A DNA stretch of 30,180 nucleotides, taken from positions 1 to 30,180 of IMG/VR virus record IMGVR_UViG_3300025141_000504; one strand, 5' to 3'. A program made the position numbers and the translations under genes. The first letter of the stretch is position 1. Each line of letters begins with the position of its first letter. This stretch comes from a virus. A model generated the notes under the pieces. That model made no database searches and was not told the DNA's origin. It saw only the letters and a program-made list of their open reading frames with translations. Positions 7,502 to 16,639 of the stretch are shown here, one piece after another.

Positions 7502-8698
7502 ATGAGTATTGAAGATAGAGATTCACTACCTGAGGCGAATGACTTTAGTCTACCATCAGCAGGAATAGAAACTGTAGATCGTGCTGTATTTAATCTTTTT
7601 GACAAAGATCTACCCTTTCAGGTCAAGATTGACGATCAGTCTACAAAGGTCCCAGTTGTATTTTCTACGGGTGAGCGATTTGCACTAACGAGAAGAAATT
7701 CACCAATAAGAGATAGAAATAATACAATTATACTTCCTGTTATTGCAATTTATAGAAAGTCAATAGATATATCTCCGAGTCAAGGTGGATATGGTACCCC
7801 CATAGCTTTTAGAGACCAGCCCTTATACACAGTAAAGAAAAGACTCTCACCGAAAGATAGAGATTATCAAAATATTATCAATAGATTCGGTATAATGAAT
7901 CAAAAGAATGTATCTAGTAGAGAAAATTTTTCAAAGACTGATATTTTTCCAGGAAATGAAGCAAAGCCTGGTACACTTGCGACCAGGAGAAATGGAAAAA
8001 ATTTATCTTTAGTGGCTGATAAAACTGTAACATCTCTAAATAATAGGCTTACAGATAATATATTTGAGATAATTACTGCCCCCTACCCAACTTTCATGGT
8101 TGTATCTTATGAAATAGTTTTCTGGACCCAGTATGTTCAAAATATGAATAAAATGATAGAAGTTATGATGTCAAGATTTTCTGGACAAGATACAGGTTTC
8201 AAGATGACCACAGCAGAAGGTCTCGAATATGTTGCATTTATTAAATCACCACTTGCATCTGCTGATAATTTTAATGATTTTTCCAAAGATGAGAGAATTA
8301 TTAGATATAACTTTAATATAGACGTTCCCGCGTATATCTTTGCTTCAAAGGAGGCGGGCTTACCCAGCCCGTTTAGAAAGTATCAGTCTGCACCACAAAT
8401 AGAGTTCGGATATCAACAAGTTGATAATAAAGTATTTACAACTAGCAAAAATCCTGAAGACGTTGTTGATCAAAATGATTTTATTCTATCTGAGATAGAG
8501 TCAGAGTCAATGACAGAACTCAAAAGAGGCCAAACATCAGCAAAAGTTTATGAAACTATAAAAAATCCATTTACCGGCCAAGATTCAACACACGTTGCAA
8601 AGATAGTCTCTAAGAATGAAAGAACTGGTGAGACAGTTGCCAGTGGAAGAATAGAGATAGATTTACAAACAACGTTAGATTCACCTACATCTGAATAG
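7502..8698 (+). CDS. Tail terminator / sheath stabiliser, gp15-like
   Basis: This is probably the protein that caps the tail tube and sheath and joins the tail to the neck. Two blocks match T4 gp15. Residues about 32-85 (FQVKIDDQSTKVPVVFSTGE ... ILPVIAIYRKSIDIS) fit the gp15 strand pattern with VPITYAS and ILPRINL. Residues about 195-228 (YPTFMVVSYEIVFWTQYVQN) fit the gp15 segment PIKMIYELSIFTRYED. A third block (RIIRYNFNIDVPAYIF, about residues 263-278) fits the final strand. The protein is 398 aa against 272 aa in T4, with an extra C-terminal region of about 115 residues that I cannot assign. Its position between the gp14-like and sheath genes is the T4 position. Confidence 0.75.
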   Translation: MSIEDRDSLPEANDFSLPSAGIETVDRAVFNLFDKDLPFQVKIDDQSTKVPVVFSTGERFALTRRNSPIRDRNNTIILPVIAIYRKSIDISPSQGGYGTPIAFRDQPLYTVKKRLSPKDRDYQNIINRFGIMNQKNVSSRENFSKTDIFPGNEAKPGTLATRRNGKNLSLVADKTVTSLNNRLTDNIFEIITAPYPTFMVVSYEIVFWTQYVQNMNKMIEVMMSRFSGQDTGFKMTTAEGLEYVAFIKSPLASADNFNDFSKDERIIRYNFNIDVPAYIFASKEAGLPSPFRKYQSAPQIEFGYQQVDNKVFTTSKNPEDVVDQNDFILSEIESESMTELKRGQTSAKVYETIKNPFTGQDSTHVAKIVSKNERTGETVASGRIEIDLQTTLDSPTSE

Positions 8699-8758
8699 TG
8701 TTTTTTGATCTCGTAAGAGATAGTTATACCTGTATAGAGTAGAACAGGAGATTTGTCA

Positions 8759-11700
8759 ATGGCTGAGCAGATATTTAAATCACCCGGCTTCTTCGAAAGA
8801 GAAATAGACCTATCACAAACTCAAACTTCGGTCTCCGGAGTTCCAGCTGGAATTGTCGGTACAGCACAGATGGGTCCAGCATTCGTACCGGTTACTGTCG
8901 GATCTTTTGTAGATTTTGAGAATAGATTTGGATCACTTGATCCGGACTTATTTGGACCTTACGCGGTTAAAGAGTTTTTGAATAACAGGACAGCACTAAC
9001 TTATGTTAGAGTATTGGGTGCGGGCGCAAATATAAAAAATTCAGATATTGAGACAACCCTCGTCGCAGACACTGTCCGGGGCGCTGGTTTTGTAATAGAG
9101 GGAACTTTGCCCGCCGATGGCCACTTGCCAGAGGATGGACGTCTAAACGGATCCTTGACATTCCTGGTTGCAAGACACTATGTCTCTGCCTCAGAGGCAG
9201 TAGGATATCCGATCTTTACTGATAATGATTCCACACCGCTGAGCCTCAACACAGTCAATCTTGTTCGCGGAATGATAATGCCCGCATCAGGGACAAGAAT
9301 TCAAATTTTAACTTATGCGTCTGCAACTTTTGGAACTACACTCTCGACAAATAACGATTCTGCATCACCCAATAGTGATGGTCTTTTTAAGCTAGTCATA
9401 TCTTCTTCTGCTGGTTCCAGTTTTGGTTCAACAGATGGGTATCCCGGGGTCAAAGTTCTAACAGCATCTTTAGATCCAGCTCATCCTGCATATATCGCTA
9501 ATGTTCTCAATACTGATCCAGAACAGTTTCAGAAAGAGCAGCATCTTCTTTATGCTGATTTTGCTGTTGAGAAAGAAATAGCTGAGGTTGATAGAGGCTC
9601 TACAGCTAGGCTGTGGGCTGTTAAATCAGGTTCAGTAGGCCTCACCTCAGGATCTATTGCAGGCTCTAGTAATTGCGGATTAGGTTCTAGTGTTAGTTTT
9701 AATAACCTCTACGGAAGATTTGATACAAGATATAAAACACCTACAACAACAATGTTTATCTCTCAGATGTTTGGCGTGGATGAATATGATCTCTTCAGGG
9801 TTGAGACAATTTCCGATGGTGCAGTTGCAAATACAAAGTTTAAGATCTCAATAAGGGATATTAAGAAGTCAGCAGATCCAGGAGCTGATCCGTATGGAAC
9901 ATTTACTCTTGAAGTTAGAGATTTTAACGATAGTGATACAAATCCACAAGTCCTAGAAAGGTATGGAAATTGCTCATTAAACCCGCAAAGCGATAATTAT
10001 GTTTCTAAGCTGGTCGGTGATTATCATGCTTATTATAATTTTGACTCTTCAATAACTGCAGAACAAAAAGTTATTGTAACTGGAAAATATCCAAATATCT
10101 CGAGAAGAATTAGAATTAAGGCATCTGGCCCACTAGAAGAGGGGCTTGTTCCGCCAAGCGCGCTTCCATTCGGATTTAGAGGCCTTCCTTCACTCAAGAC
10201 CAATGATACTTTAACAGACGGCCCAATAGCACTAAAAGGGATAGCTGCTCCCGCGGGAACTACTCGCAGGCTTACAATGACACTTCCCGCCGGTGCACTA
10301 AAAACAAGCATGCCGTCCACACAAGATGCAGTTGGTAATATATCAGGATCTATAGTTCCGCCGGTTCCCATGAGATTCAAGTGTACACGCGGTGCCGTTA
10401 AAACTTCTGCAGGATTCCTTGGTGAGCCAGGATCGCTAGAGGAGGCTGACTCGCGGTTTTACTGGGGAGTTAAGTTTGAAAGGCTAGCAGTTTCAGGCAA
10501 TATATATAGTAATACTATTTATACATCAAACCTTGGACAAGATCCTAACAGACTAATAACAGCATACTCAAGACTACTTGGAATTCAAAAGCTTGATGTG
10601 TTTACCACAGGATCCGGTGCTGATAAATTCAACAATAATAAGTTCACTCTTTCAAGAGTTGCACTTTATAATAGTACTGGATCTGCAACCTCTGTTACAA
10701 ATGCAGTCATATCACAGGTAACGGGCTCCGTTTCAGATCATATGCTACAAGCAGCGTATATAAGAGACGGTGTTATCGATCCTACATGGTACACTGTTGC
10801 TGACAATACAAGATCGCCTGATTTTCAAAGATTAACGTTTGGATCGCTAGCTGCACTTACATCGTCTGTTTCTTTCAATAGATTTAGTGATTACACCAAG
10901 TTTACTAATATGATGTACGGCGGGTTTGATGGTCTGAACATTCTAGACTTCAATATGGCAAACATGGATGATAAATCAACGTCAGCCGATGCAGGTGGTT
11001 TAGCAACCGGTCTAAATCTAGATATTGGTCTAAAATATACAGCAAATGCATTTGGAAAAGGTCCGACAAATGCTGCAATTCACTCTTATAAGACAGCAGC
11101 AAAGATATTAACTTCTGATGTTAGCTCTAGGGTCAACATTATTGCAATCCCGGGAATTAGAGATACAGCATTATCAGATTACGTAATGCTAAGATTAAAA
11201 ACTTTCGGAAGAGCTTTCTATGTAATGGATATTCCATCATATGATGCAGGCGGTCTACGACTCTTTGCCGATAGCGAGAATTCTCCCAATGTTGAGAAAA
11301 CTGCAAACAAGCTAGCAGGAAGGGGAATTGATAATAACTACGTTGCAACATATTTCCCGGATGTGACTATATTCGATGCAACTAACAATCGCCCTGTTAG
11401 GGTGCCTTCGTCAGTTGCTGCAATTGGTGCACTTGGCTATAATGATAACGTATCATACCCGTGGTTTGCACCGGCAGGATTTAATAGAGGTTCACTAGGA
11501 TTTGTATCAAACCTTGGTGTAAGATTAAATCAGGCAGATAGAGATTATTTATACGAAAATAGAATCAATCCAATTGCTTCATTCCCATCAGCTGGTTTTG
11601 TAATATTCGGACAGAAGACTCTGCAGGTAATGAAAAGTTCTCTCGATAGAGTCAATGTTAGAAGAATGTTACTTGAGGTTAAAAGAGTAGTAAGTGATGT

Positions 11701-11959
11701 TGCAACAAATCTAGTATTTGAGCAAAATACCCCCGCAACCCGAGCAAGATTTGTAGCAGAGGTAGTACCTCTACTTTCCAATATTCAAGCTCAACAAGGA
11801 ATCGATCAGTTTAGAGTTGTTATGGATTCTTCAAATAACACCAATGAAGATATTATCAATAACATCTTAAATGGTCGGATAGTTATGGTTCCGACAAGGG
11901 CAGTAGAGTTTATAGCTATAGACTTTATTATCACAAATGCAGGTGTAGATTTTGTTTAA
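8759..11959 (+). CDS. Tail sheath protein, copy 1 (gp18-like)
   Basis: This is a contractile sheath subunit. The N-terminal sheath motif reads FKSPGFFEREIDLSQ, then GVPAGIVGTAQMGPAFVPVT (residues 5-45) and YVRVLGAG (about residues 82-89). The C-terminal sheath domain (about residues 898-1066) includes VNVRRMLLEVKRVVSDVATN and ends with PTRAVEFIAIDFIITNAG. The protein is about 1066 aa against 659 aa for T4 gp18, so the middle must hold extra surface domains (roughly residues 100-330 and 480-700). I choose ATG at 8759 because AGGAG at 8746-8750 lies eight bases upstream; a TTG six bases earlier is in frame but closer to the ribosome site than usual. It is followed by a second full-length sheath gene, which is not the case in T4. 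Confidence 0.92.
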   Translation: MAEQIFKSPGFFEREIDLSQTQTSVSGVPAGIVGTAQMGPAFVPVTVGSFVDFENRFGSLDPDLFGPYAVKEFLNNRTALTYVRVLGAGANIKNSDIETTLVADTVRGAGFVIEGTLPADGHLPEDGRLNGSLTFLVARHYVSASEAVGYPIFTDNDSTPLSLNTVNLVRGMIMPASGTRIQILTYASATFGTTLSTNNDSASPNSDGLFKLVISSSAGSSFGSTDGYPGVKVLTASLDPAHPAYIANVLNTDPEQFQKEQHLLYADFAVEKEIAEVDRGSTARLWAVKSGSVGLTSGSIAGSSNCGLGSSVSFNNLYGRFDTRYKTPTTTMFISQMFGVDEYDLFRVETISDGAVANTKFKISIRDIKKSADPGADPYGTFTLEVRDFNDSDTNPQVLERYGNCSLNPQSDNYVSKLVGDYHAYYNFDSSITAEQKVIVTGKYPNISRRIRIKASGPLEEGLVPPSALPFGFRGLPSLKTNDTLTDGPIALKGIAAPAGTTRRLTMTLPAGALKTSMPSTQDAVGNISGSIVPPVPMRFKCTRGAVKTSAGFLGEPGSLEEADSRFYWGVKFERLAVSGNIYSNTIYTSNLGQDPNRLITAYSRLLGIQKLDVFTTGSGADKFNNNKFTLSRVALYNSTGSATSVTNAVISQVTGSVSDHMLQAAYIRDGVIDPTWYTVADNTRSPDFQRLTFGSLAALTSSVSFNRFSDYTKFTNMMYGGFDGLNILDFNMANMDDKSTSADAGGLATGLNLDIGLKYTANAFGKGPTNAAIHSYKTAAKILTSDVSSRVNIIAIPGIRDTALSDYVMLRLKTFGRAFYVMDIPSYDAGGLRLFADSENSPNVEKTANKLAGRGIDNNYVATYFPDVTIFDATNNRPVRVPSSVAAIGALGYNDNVSYPWFAPAGFNRGSLGFVSNLGVRLNQADRDYLYENRINPIASFPSAGFVIFGQKTLQVMKSSLDRVNVRRMLLEVKRVVSDVATNLVFEQNTPATRARFVAEVVPLLSNIQAQQGIDQFRVVMDSSNNTNEDIINNILNGRIVMVPTRAVEFIAIDFIITNAGVDFV

Positions 11960-11994
11960 CCAATAGTTAATCATATAAAACGGAGTTCAATTAA

Positions 11995-14900
11995 ATGCCA
12001 GAGAAAATTTATAAAAGCGCAGGGGTTTTCGCAACCGAGACAGATCTCTCCCAGCCTTCACTTCAAGGGCCAACAGGTATACCAGCAGGTGTCATTGGAA
12101 CTTCAACTGAAGGTCCGGCTTTTGTTCCCATTACTGTTGCTACATTTACAGATTTTAAGGCTGTATTTGGAGATACGGATGGTAAGAAATTTGGCCCTAT
12201 GGCTGTCTATACCTTCCTTAACAAAGCAAATGCATTGACCTACGTAAAAGTACTGGGAACAGGTGACGGCAAGAAGAGAGCAACGGCTTCAGGAAAAGTA
12301 AATCGGGCCGGATATACAGTTGGCGGCCAGATGATTCAAGATAACGGAATCGTAGGGGCCAACCCCAAAGCTGCCGCTGGTATTGCCGGCGGTGCTGGTG
12401 GAGCTCCAGCCTTAGGGCGAACTTATATCTTAGGCTGTTTCATGTCAGAATCAGCAGGGTCTACTGTCTTCCAGGAAGCTGGGCTGGTATCAAAAGGTGC
12501 ACTTACGGGCTCGGTGCCCATCGTTAGAGCAATCTTAATGTGCCCTTCTGGCGTCATGCCTCGACTTTCGTGCAGCTTTGCAGTTGGTACCGAGGCTGGA
12601 GGTACCATTCCTAACCACATTACTGCCTCTTCTGGTCCTGCGAACGAAGCGCTCGTCCAGGATGGAAACGGTAAATACATTAAGGGAGGAATGTCCGGAA
12701 CAGTTAATCTAGAGGCCGACACTTTCGTTCTTCTTCTAAATGGCCACAAGGCGACAGCAGCCAGCCCAAATATGATCACAGCCTCGTTCAACTCAACGGA
12801 CTCCTTCTGGCTAGGCTCCAGTGCGGAGATAAACAGAGACCCATACAAGATTCAAGAGAAGGGTCACTATCTTTACTGGCATTCAGATATCAATCCGGCA
12901 TTTGCAGTCGTTACAGGAAGCGGTGTCTTGCCTGACCAGATTTACAAAGACTCAGCTGGAAATCAGTTCGAAAACGCTGCATTTATTACATCAGGCTCGG
13001 CAGGTAGAAATACAGCTGCAATTGGAAAGCCTAACTACGAGTCATTCGAAGAGAGGTTTCAAGCTGCAAGGACTCCATTCTTTATCTCACAAGATTATGG
13101 TGGGACAAAGTATGACCTATTTAGAATTCATGCACGAGGAGATGGAAAAAATCCGGGTGAGAGATACAAGATTTCTATTCAGAGCATATCGCCTAGACCT
13201 GACACAGCTACTAACAAGTACGGAACATTTGAAATCCTTGTTAGAGAGTTTAATGATGGTGATGATTCATTCTCTGCGCTTGAGACATGGGCAGTTACTT
13301 TAGATCCATCTAGCGAGAGGTACATAGGAAGAGTGATTGGAGATCAGTATACTTATTATGATTTCGATCAGTCCCCAGGTAGCCAAAAACTAGTTGTTAA
13401 AGGAAATTTTGCTGGAAACTCATCTAGGATTAGAGTTGAGATACCTCGTGCACTTGAGCTAGGAAGAGTACCAGTGGATGCACTTCCAATGGGCTTCCGC
13501 GGACCAGATCACCTCGTAACTTCCGGTACTAATCCGCTAGCTTCGATTACCGACTACCAGGTGACCGAGGGAGCAGGCTCAGGTTACACTGGCTTTATTC
13601 ACGGATATTCTGCGGCTAATCCGTTCATTAAGAGAGCTGTTGAATTGCCTCTACGTTACAGAAAAGATATTCGAATGGGAATAGGTGCTACTACGTCGAC
13701 TATCACTGAGGTCAATGCAAATGCAAATCTTTTCTGGGGAGTTCAATTCAGAAAGCGTGTAGCAGATAATATTATTACTGATTCATTTGGAGTTGATTCA
13801 CTTCGAAGCTTAAATGAATCAAGCGCTGACTTTGATCTGTCAATGGTGGATAGAACATACTTCTTCCCACAGTTTAATCCAACAGGTTGGAACTTCTCTG
13901 TAGGTAACAATCCCGGTGAAGCAGATTCTGCCGGGACAATTCTTGACTGCGATAGATTTAATAACAATATTTTCACTCTTGAAAGACTTAGGGTCAAGAC
14001 TGGCTCGATTGGAGACATAGCAGATTCTGACATTAAGATGTGGGGAAGTGCTTCATACATTAGAGATGGCAATATCGTCGTTGGAATGGGAATGAGGGCA
14101 CTAAAGGTTAGTGACCTTGTTCAGGATGCAGGAAACCAGCAGTATGCAAAATATTCCGTTCTGATGCAAGGTGGTTTTGACGGTCATGATATCTTTAACA
14201 AGGATAGATCAAAAATGTCATCTGCTGCTTGCAAGAGAGAGATCGATGATGAGCTTAATCAAGGCGGTAAAAGCGGACCTACTATAGCTGCATACAGAAA
14301 AGCAATAGATATTATGGGTGTCAAGTCTGATGTCGAGATTAATCTTCTTGCAATTCCCGGAATAAGGCATTCCAGCGTTACAGATTATGCCATATCAACA
14401 GTTGAAAATCGTTTTGATGCTTTTTATATTATGGATATTGAACAAAGAGACGGATTTAACAAGGTTATGACAGGATCAAAAGATGTAGCAGGGAATGATA
14501 TTATTCCAAGTACAACATATACAGCAGCTGCATTTACATCTCGTGGGCTTGATAGCTCGTTTGCTGGAGCATATTGGCCAGATGTCAAAATCGATATAGG
14601 TGACGGTAAAGGAGTTCAGAGTGCACCAGCTAGTGTTGCAGCTCTCGGCGTAATGTCACAAAACGATGACAGGGGAGAGCCCTGGTTTGCCCCAGCGGGT
14701 TACAATAGAGGTACAGTAGATGCTAGTATTAACGGAACATTATTCCCTCTAGAAAGAGAAGATCTTAATAAGCTTTACGATGTTTCAATAAATCCGCTAG
14801 CTACGTTTGCTGGAAAGAATGCTGTCGTCTGGGGTCAAAAGACACTCCAGGCTAATGCATCAGCACTAGATAGAATTAATGTTAGAAGGCTTCTTATAAA

Positions 14901-15186
14901 TATTCGTAGAAAGGTTAAGGCAATTGCAAATTCTATGCTTTTTGAGCCAAATCGACAGGAAACTCTTGATAGATTTAATGCTCTAGTCAAGCCTATTATG
15001 CAAAAAGTTCAAAATGAACAAGGCGTCGATAGATACAAAGTTATTATTGACACTACAACAACCACGGCAGCGGATATAGAGAACAACACAATTAGGGGCA
15101 AGATATACTTGCAACCTACAAGAACTGCAGAGTTTATTGCGCTTGACTTTACAGTTGCAAACGCTAGTAATTTTGACAGTGTTTAA
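11995..15186 (+). CDS. Tail sheath protein, copy 2 (gp18-like paralogue)
   Basis: This is a second contractile sheath subunit, paralogous to the gene before it. The two share the N-terminal block (IYKSAGVFATETDLSQ, then GIPAGVIGTSTEGPAFVPIT), a central block (FFISQDYGGTKYDLFRI; the other copy has MFISQMFGVDEYDLFRV), a block ending ALPMGFRG against ALPFGFRG, and the C-terminal block (INVRRLLINIRRKVKAIANS ... PTRTAEFIALDFTVANAS). At 1063 aa it is almost the same length, and both ends are intact, so neither copy looks like a decaying duplicate. Between the shared blocks they differ strongly. Bases about 12290-12860 are richer in GC and Gly/Ala codons than the rest and encode a variable domain. 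CGGAG precedes the ATG. The two proteins could form a mixed sheath or sheaths of different segments. Confidence 0.92.
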   Translation: MPEKIYKSAGVFATETDLSQPSLQGPTGIPAGVIGTSTEGPAFVPITVATFTDFKAVFGDTDGKKFGPMAVYTFLNKANALTYVKVLGTGDGKKRATASGKVNRAGYTVGGQMIQDNGIVGANPKAAAGIAGGAGGAPALGRTYILGCFMSESAGSTVFQEAGLVSKGALTGSVPIVRAILMCPSGVMPRLSCSFAVGTEAGGTIPNHITASSGPANEALVQDGNGKYIKGGMSGTVNLEADTFVLLLNGHKATAASPNMITASFNSTDSFWLGSSAEINRDPYKIQEKGHYLYWHSDINPAFAVVTGSGVLPDQIYKDSAGNQFENAAFITSGSAGRNTAAIGKPNYESFEERFQAARTPFFISQDYGGTKYDLFRIHARGDGKNPGERYKISIQSISPRPDTATNKYGTFEILVREFNDGDDSFSALETWAVTLDPSSERYIGRVIGDQYTYYDFDQSPGSQKLVVKGNFAGNSSRIRVEIPRALELGRVPVDALPMGFRGPDHLVTSGTNPLASITDYQVTEGAGSGYTGFIHGYSAANPFIKRAVELPLRYRKDIRMGIGATTSTITEVNANANLFWGVQFRKRVADNIITDSFGVDSLRSLNESSADFDLSMVDRTYFFPQFNPTGWNFSVGNNPGEADSAGTILDCDRFNNNIFTLERLRVKTGSIGDIADSDIKMWGSASYIRDGNIVVGMGMRALKVSDLVQDAGNQQYAKYSVLMQGGFDGHDIFNKDRSKMSSAACKREIDDELNQGGKSGPTIAAYRKAIDIMGVKSDVEINLLAIPGIRHSSVTDYAISTVENRFDAFYIMDIEQRDGFNKVMTGSKDVAGNDIIPSTTYTAAAFTSRGLDSSFAGAYWPDVKIDIGDGKGVQSAPASVAALGVMSQNDDRGEPWFAPAGYNRGTVDASINGTLFPLEREDLNKLYDVSINPLATFAGKNAVVWGQKTLQANASALDRINVRRLLINIRRKVKAIANSMLFEPNRQETLDRFNALVKPIMQKVQNEQGVDRYKVIIDTTTTTAADIENNTIRGKIYLQPTRTAEFIALDFTVANASNFDSV

Positions 15187-15235
15187 AGCAAAGTAGCGTT
15201 ATAATTATTAAATGAAAACTTAGGAGATTATTCAA

Positions 15236-15727
15236 ATGGCAGAAACACTTTCAGTTAGCGAAATGCTACCTAACAAATTTGAACCCAAGCGTCAGTTTCG
15301 CTGGGTCTTCGCTATAGAGGGAATAGATTCATTCCTAATGAAGACCGCAGCAAGACCTCAAATGCAGTTTCAAGAGTTAGCAATTCCTTTCATCAACTCT
15401 TATAGGTATCTAAGCGGTCGCATGCAGTTTCAAACAATGAGCATCTCCCTTTATGATCCCATTGCACCGTCTGGTGCCCAACAAGTTATGGAATGGATAA
15501 GAACTCATTATGAATCCGTCTCAGGGCGTGCAGGCTACGCTGATTTTTACAAGCGAGATATTCAAATTAAACTTCTAGACCCTATTGGAACTGTCGTTGA
15601 AAGATGGGATATGAAGGGTACAATGATTAACTCGGTTAATTTTCAAACTCTTACGTATGATACAGATCAAACTCCAGTAACAATTGATTTAACTCTTAGA
15701 TACGACAACTGTGTATTGCAGTACTGA
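15236..15727 (+). CDS. Tail tube protein, gp19-like
   Basis: This protein builds the rigid inner tube through which DNA passes. It has 163 residues, the same as T4 gp19, and follows the sheath gene as gene 19 follows gene 18 in T4. The sequence has the tube-fold pattern: an N-terminal binding strand (FRWVFAIEGIDSFLMKTAAR), the AIPFINSYRYLSGRMQFQ segment, a helix around VMEWIRTHYE, and a final strand with VTIDLTLRYDNCVL. AGGAG lies nine bases before the ATG. A terminator follows the stop, which should allow tube and sheath to be expressed together from the same transcript and separately from the baseplate genes. Confidence 0.88.
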   Translation: MAETLSVSEMLPNKFEPKRQFRWVFAIEGIDSFLMKTAARPQMQFQELAIPFINSYRYLSGRMQFQTMSISLYDPIAPSGAQQVMEWIRTHYESVSGRAGYADFYKRDIQIKLLDPIGTVVERWDMKGTMINSVNFQTLTYDTDQTPVTIDLTLRYDNCVLQY

Positions 15728-15754
15728 TTTAGAAAAATAATCCAATCTCCTTTT

Positions 15755-15784
15755 AAAAACCCGGTAAATCTTGCCGGGTTTTTT
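15755..15784 (+). terminator. Intrinsic terminator after the tube gene
   Basis: A 10-bp stem with one G-T wobble (AACCCGGTAA at 15758-15767 and TTGCCGGGTT at 15771-15780) has a three-base loop. An A tract before it can pair with the T tract after it (15779-15784). It ends the sheath-tube transcript. The remaining gap to 15835 holds a good ribosome site (AAAGGAG near 15819) but no promoter I can name with confidence. Confidence 0.88.
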
Positions 15785-15835
15785 ATTTACATCTCAACAG
15801 TGCGTATGTAGACTTTTAAAGGAGAAAATAAATAA

Positions 15836-16639
15836 ATGAGTGACTTAATTGAAAAGCAAGATCTTGTAAAGGAAACGTTTAATTGGGAAATTCCTATAGA
15901 GTCTGTTCCATTGCCTTCGCAGGGTAAAGTTTATCCACCAGGAACAAGCCTTCACAATAGAGAGTTTATTGATATTAAATCAATGACAGCTAGAGAAGAG
16001 GATATATTAATGTCCTCAGCGCTAATTAAACAAGGAAAAGTTTTAAGCCAACTATTGTCTTCTTGTATAGTTGATAAAACAATAGATCCTAGTGATCTGC
16101 TATCTGGTGATCGCAATGCTATTATGGTTTCAATTAGAATTACAGGTTATGGCGCCAACTACGATGCTATAACAATTTGTCCAAAGTGTTCTGCAAAGTC
16201 AACACAGAGTTATAATCTAGGCGATCTTTCAATCAAAAGACTAGAAATTCAACCCGTTGGCGAAGATCAGAATGTATTTCAATTCAAGCTTCCAGTAACA
16301 GGAAAAACAGTTTATTTTAAGTTTCTATCAGGGAAAGAGGAAGAAGAGAGAAGTATTTCTATTTCTAGAATGAGAAGGTTGACAGGGGGAAAATCTGTAG
16401 ATAGGGACGTAACTTCAAGACTTGAATATCAAGCTGTAGCAATTGACGGGATTGAGGATAGGAATGCAATAAGCCAGTTTATTTCCAAAATGCCTGCAAG
16501 AGATTCACGTGCTCTAAGAAAATATATAAAAGACAATGAACCTGGAATTGATCTTTCTGTAGATATGAAATGTCCGGAATGCTTAAAGCAAGGGAGGGTG
16601 GCGCTTCCAATTGGCGCCAGCTTTTTTTGGCCTGAATAG
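15836..16639 (+). CDS. Baseplate hub / tail assembly chaperone, gp26-like, with Cys4 site
   Basis: This is likely a tail-assembly protein of the T4 gp26 (T4 base plate protein) type, acting before tape measure and tube assembly. Support comes from the family-like N-terminal layout (IPIESVPLPSQGKVYPPG, then DIKSMTAREEDIL at about residues 46-58, then LLSSCIVDKTIDPSDLL) and from position directly upstream of a small ORF and the tape measure gene. Two CxxC knuckles, Cys115/Cys118 (CPKC) and Cys246/Cys249 (CPEC), suggest a zinc ribbon with a long insertion. The last codons run through seven T bases and overlap the next ORF by 29 bases in another frame. This is the arrangement used for programmed frameshifting in tail chaperone genes of other phages. 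At 267 aa it is longer than T4 gp26 (208 aa). Confidence 0.7.
   Translation: MSDLIEKQDLVKETFNWEIPIESVPLPSQGKVYPPGTSLHNREFIDIKSMTAREEDILMSSALIKQGKVLSQLLSSCIVDKTIDPSDLLSGDRNAIMVSIRITGYGANYDAITICPKCSAKSTQSYNLGDLSIKRLEIQPVGEDQNVFQFKLPVTGKTVYFKFLSGKEEEERSISISRMRRLTGGKSVDRDVTSRLEYQAVAIDGIEDRNAISQFISKMPARDSRALRKYIKDNEPGIDLSVDMKCPECLKQGRVALPIGASFFWPE

Noticed and set aside
8701-8740. Hairpin ATCTC-GTAA-GAGAT and TATA-like boxes before sheath copy 1
   Set aside because: The stem is only five base pairs with no T tract after it, and no -35/-10 pair has proper spacing.
8753-8758. TTG start giving two extra residues (Met-Ser) on sheath copy 1
   Set aside because: It lies only two bases after AGGAG; the ATG at 8759 has normal spacing and gives the usual sheath N-terminus.
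10033-10380. Open frame of 115 codons on the minus strand inside sheath copy 1
   Set aside because: No start signal, composition typical of an antisense reading, and the plus-strand gene is certain.
12423-12848. Open frame of 141 codons on the minus strand inside sheath copy 2
   Set aside because: It lies wholly opposite a clear sheath gene, in the GC-richer patch where stop codons are rarer, and has no ribosome site or gene context. It is a shadow frame.
12902-13303. 133-codon plus-strand frame within sheath copy 2
   Set aside because: It is an out-of-frame reading of the conserved central sheath block and has no ribosome site.
15173-15205. TTGACA and TATAAT boxes before the tube gene
   Set aside because: The spacer is 21 bases, too long for a sigma-70 promoter, and TTGACA is inside the sheath coding end.
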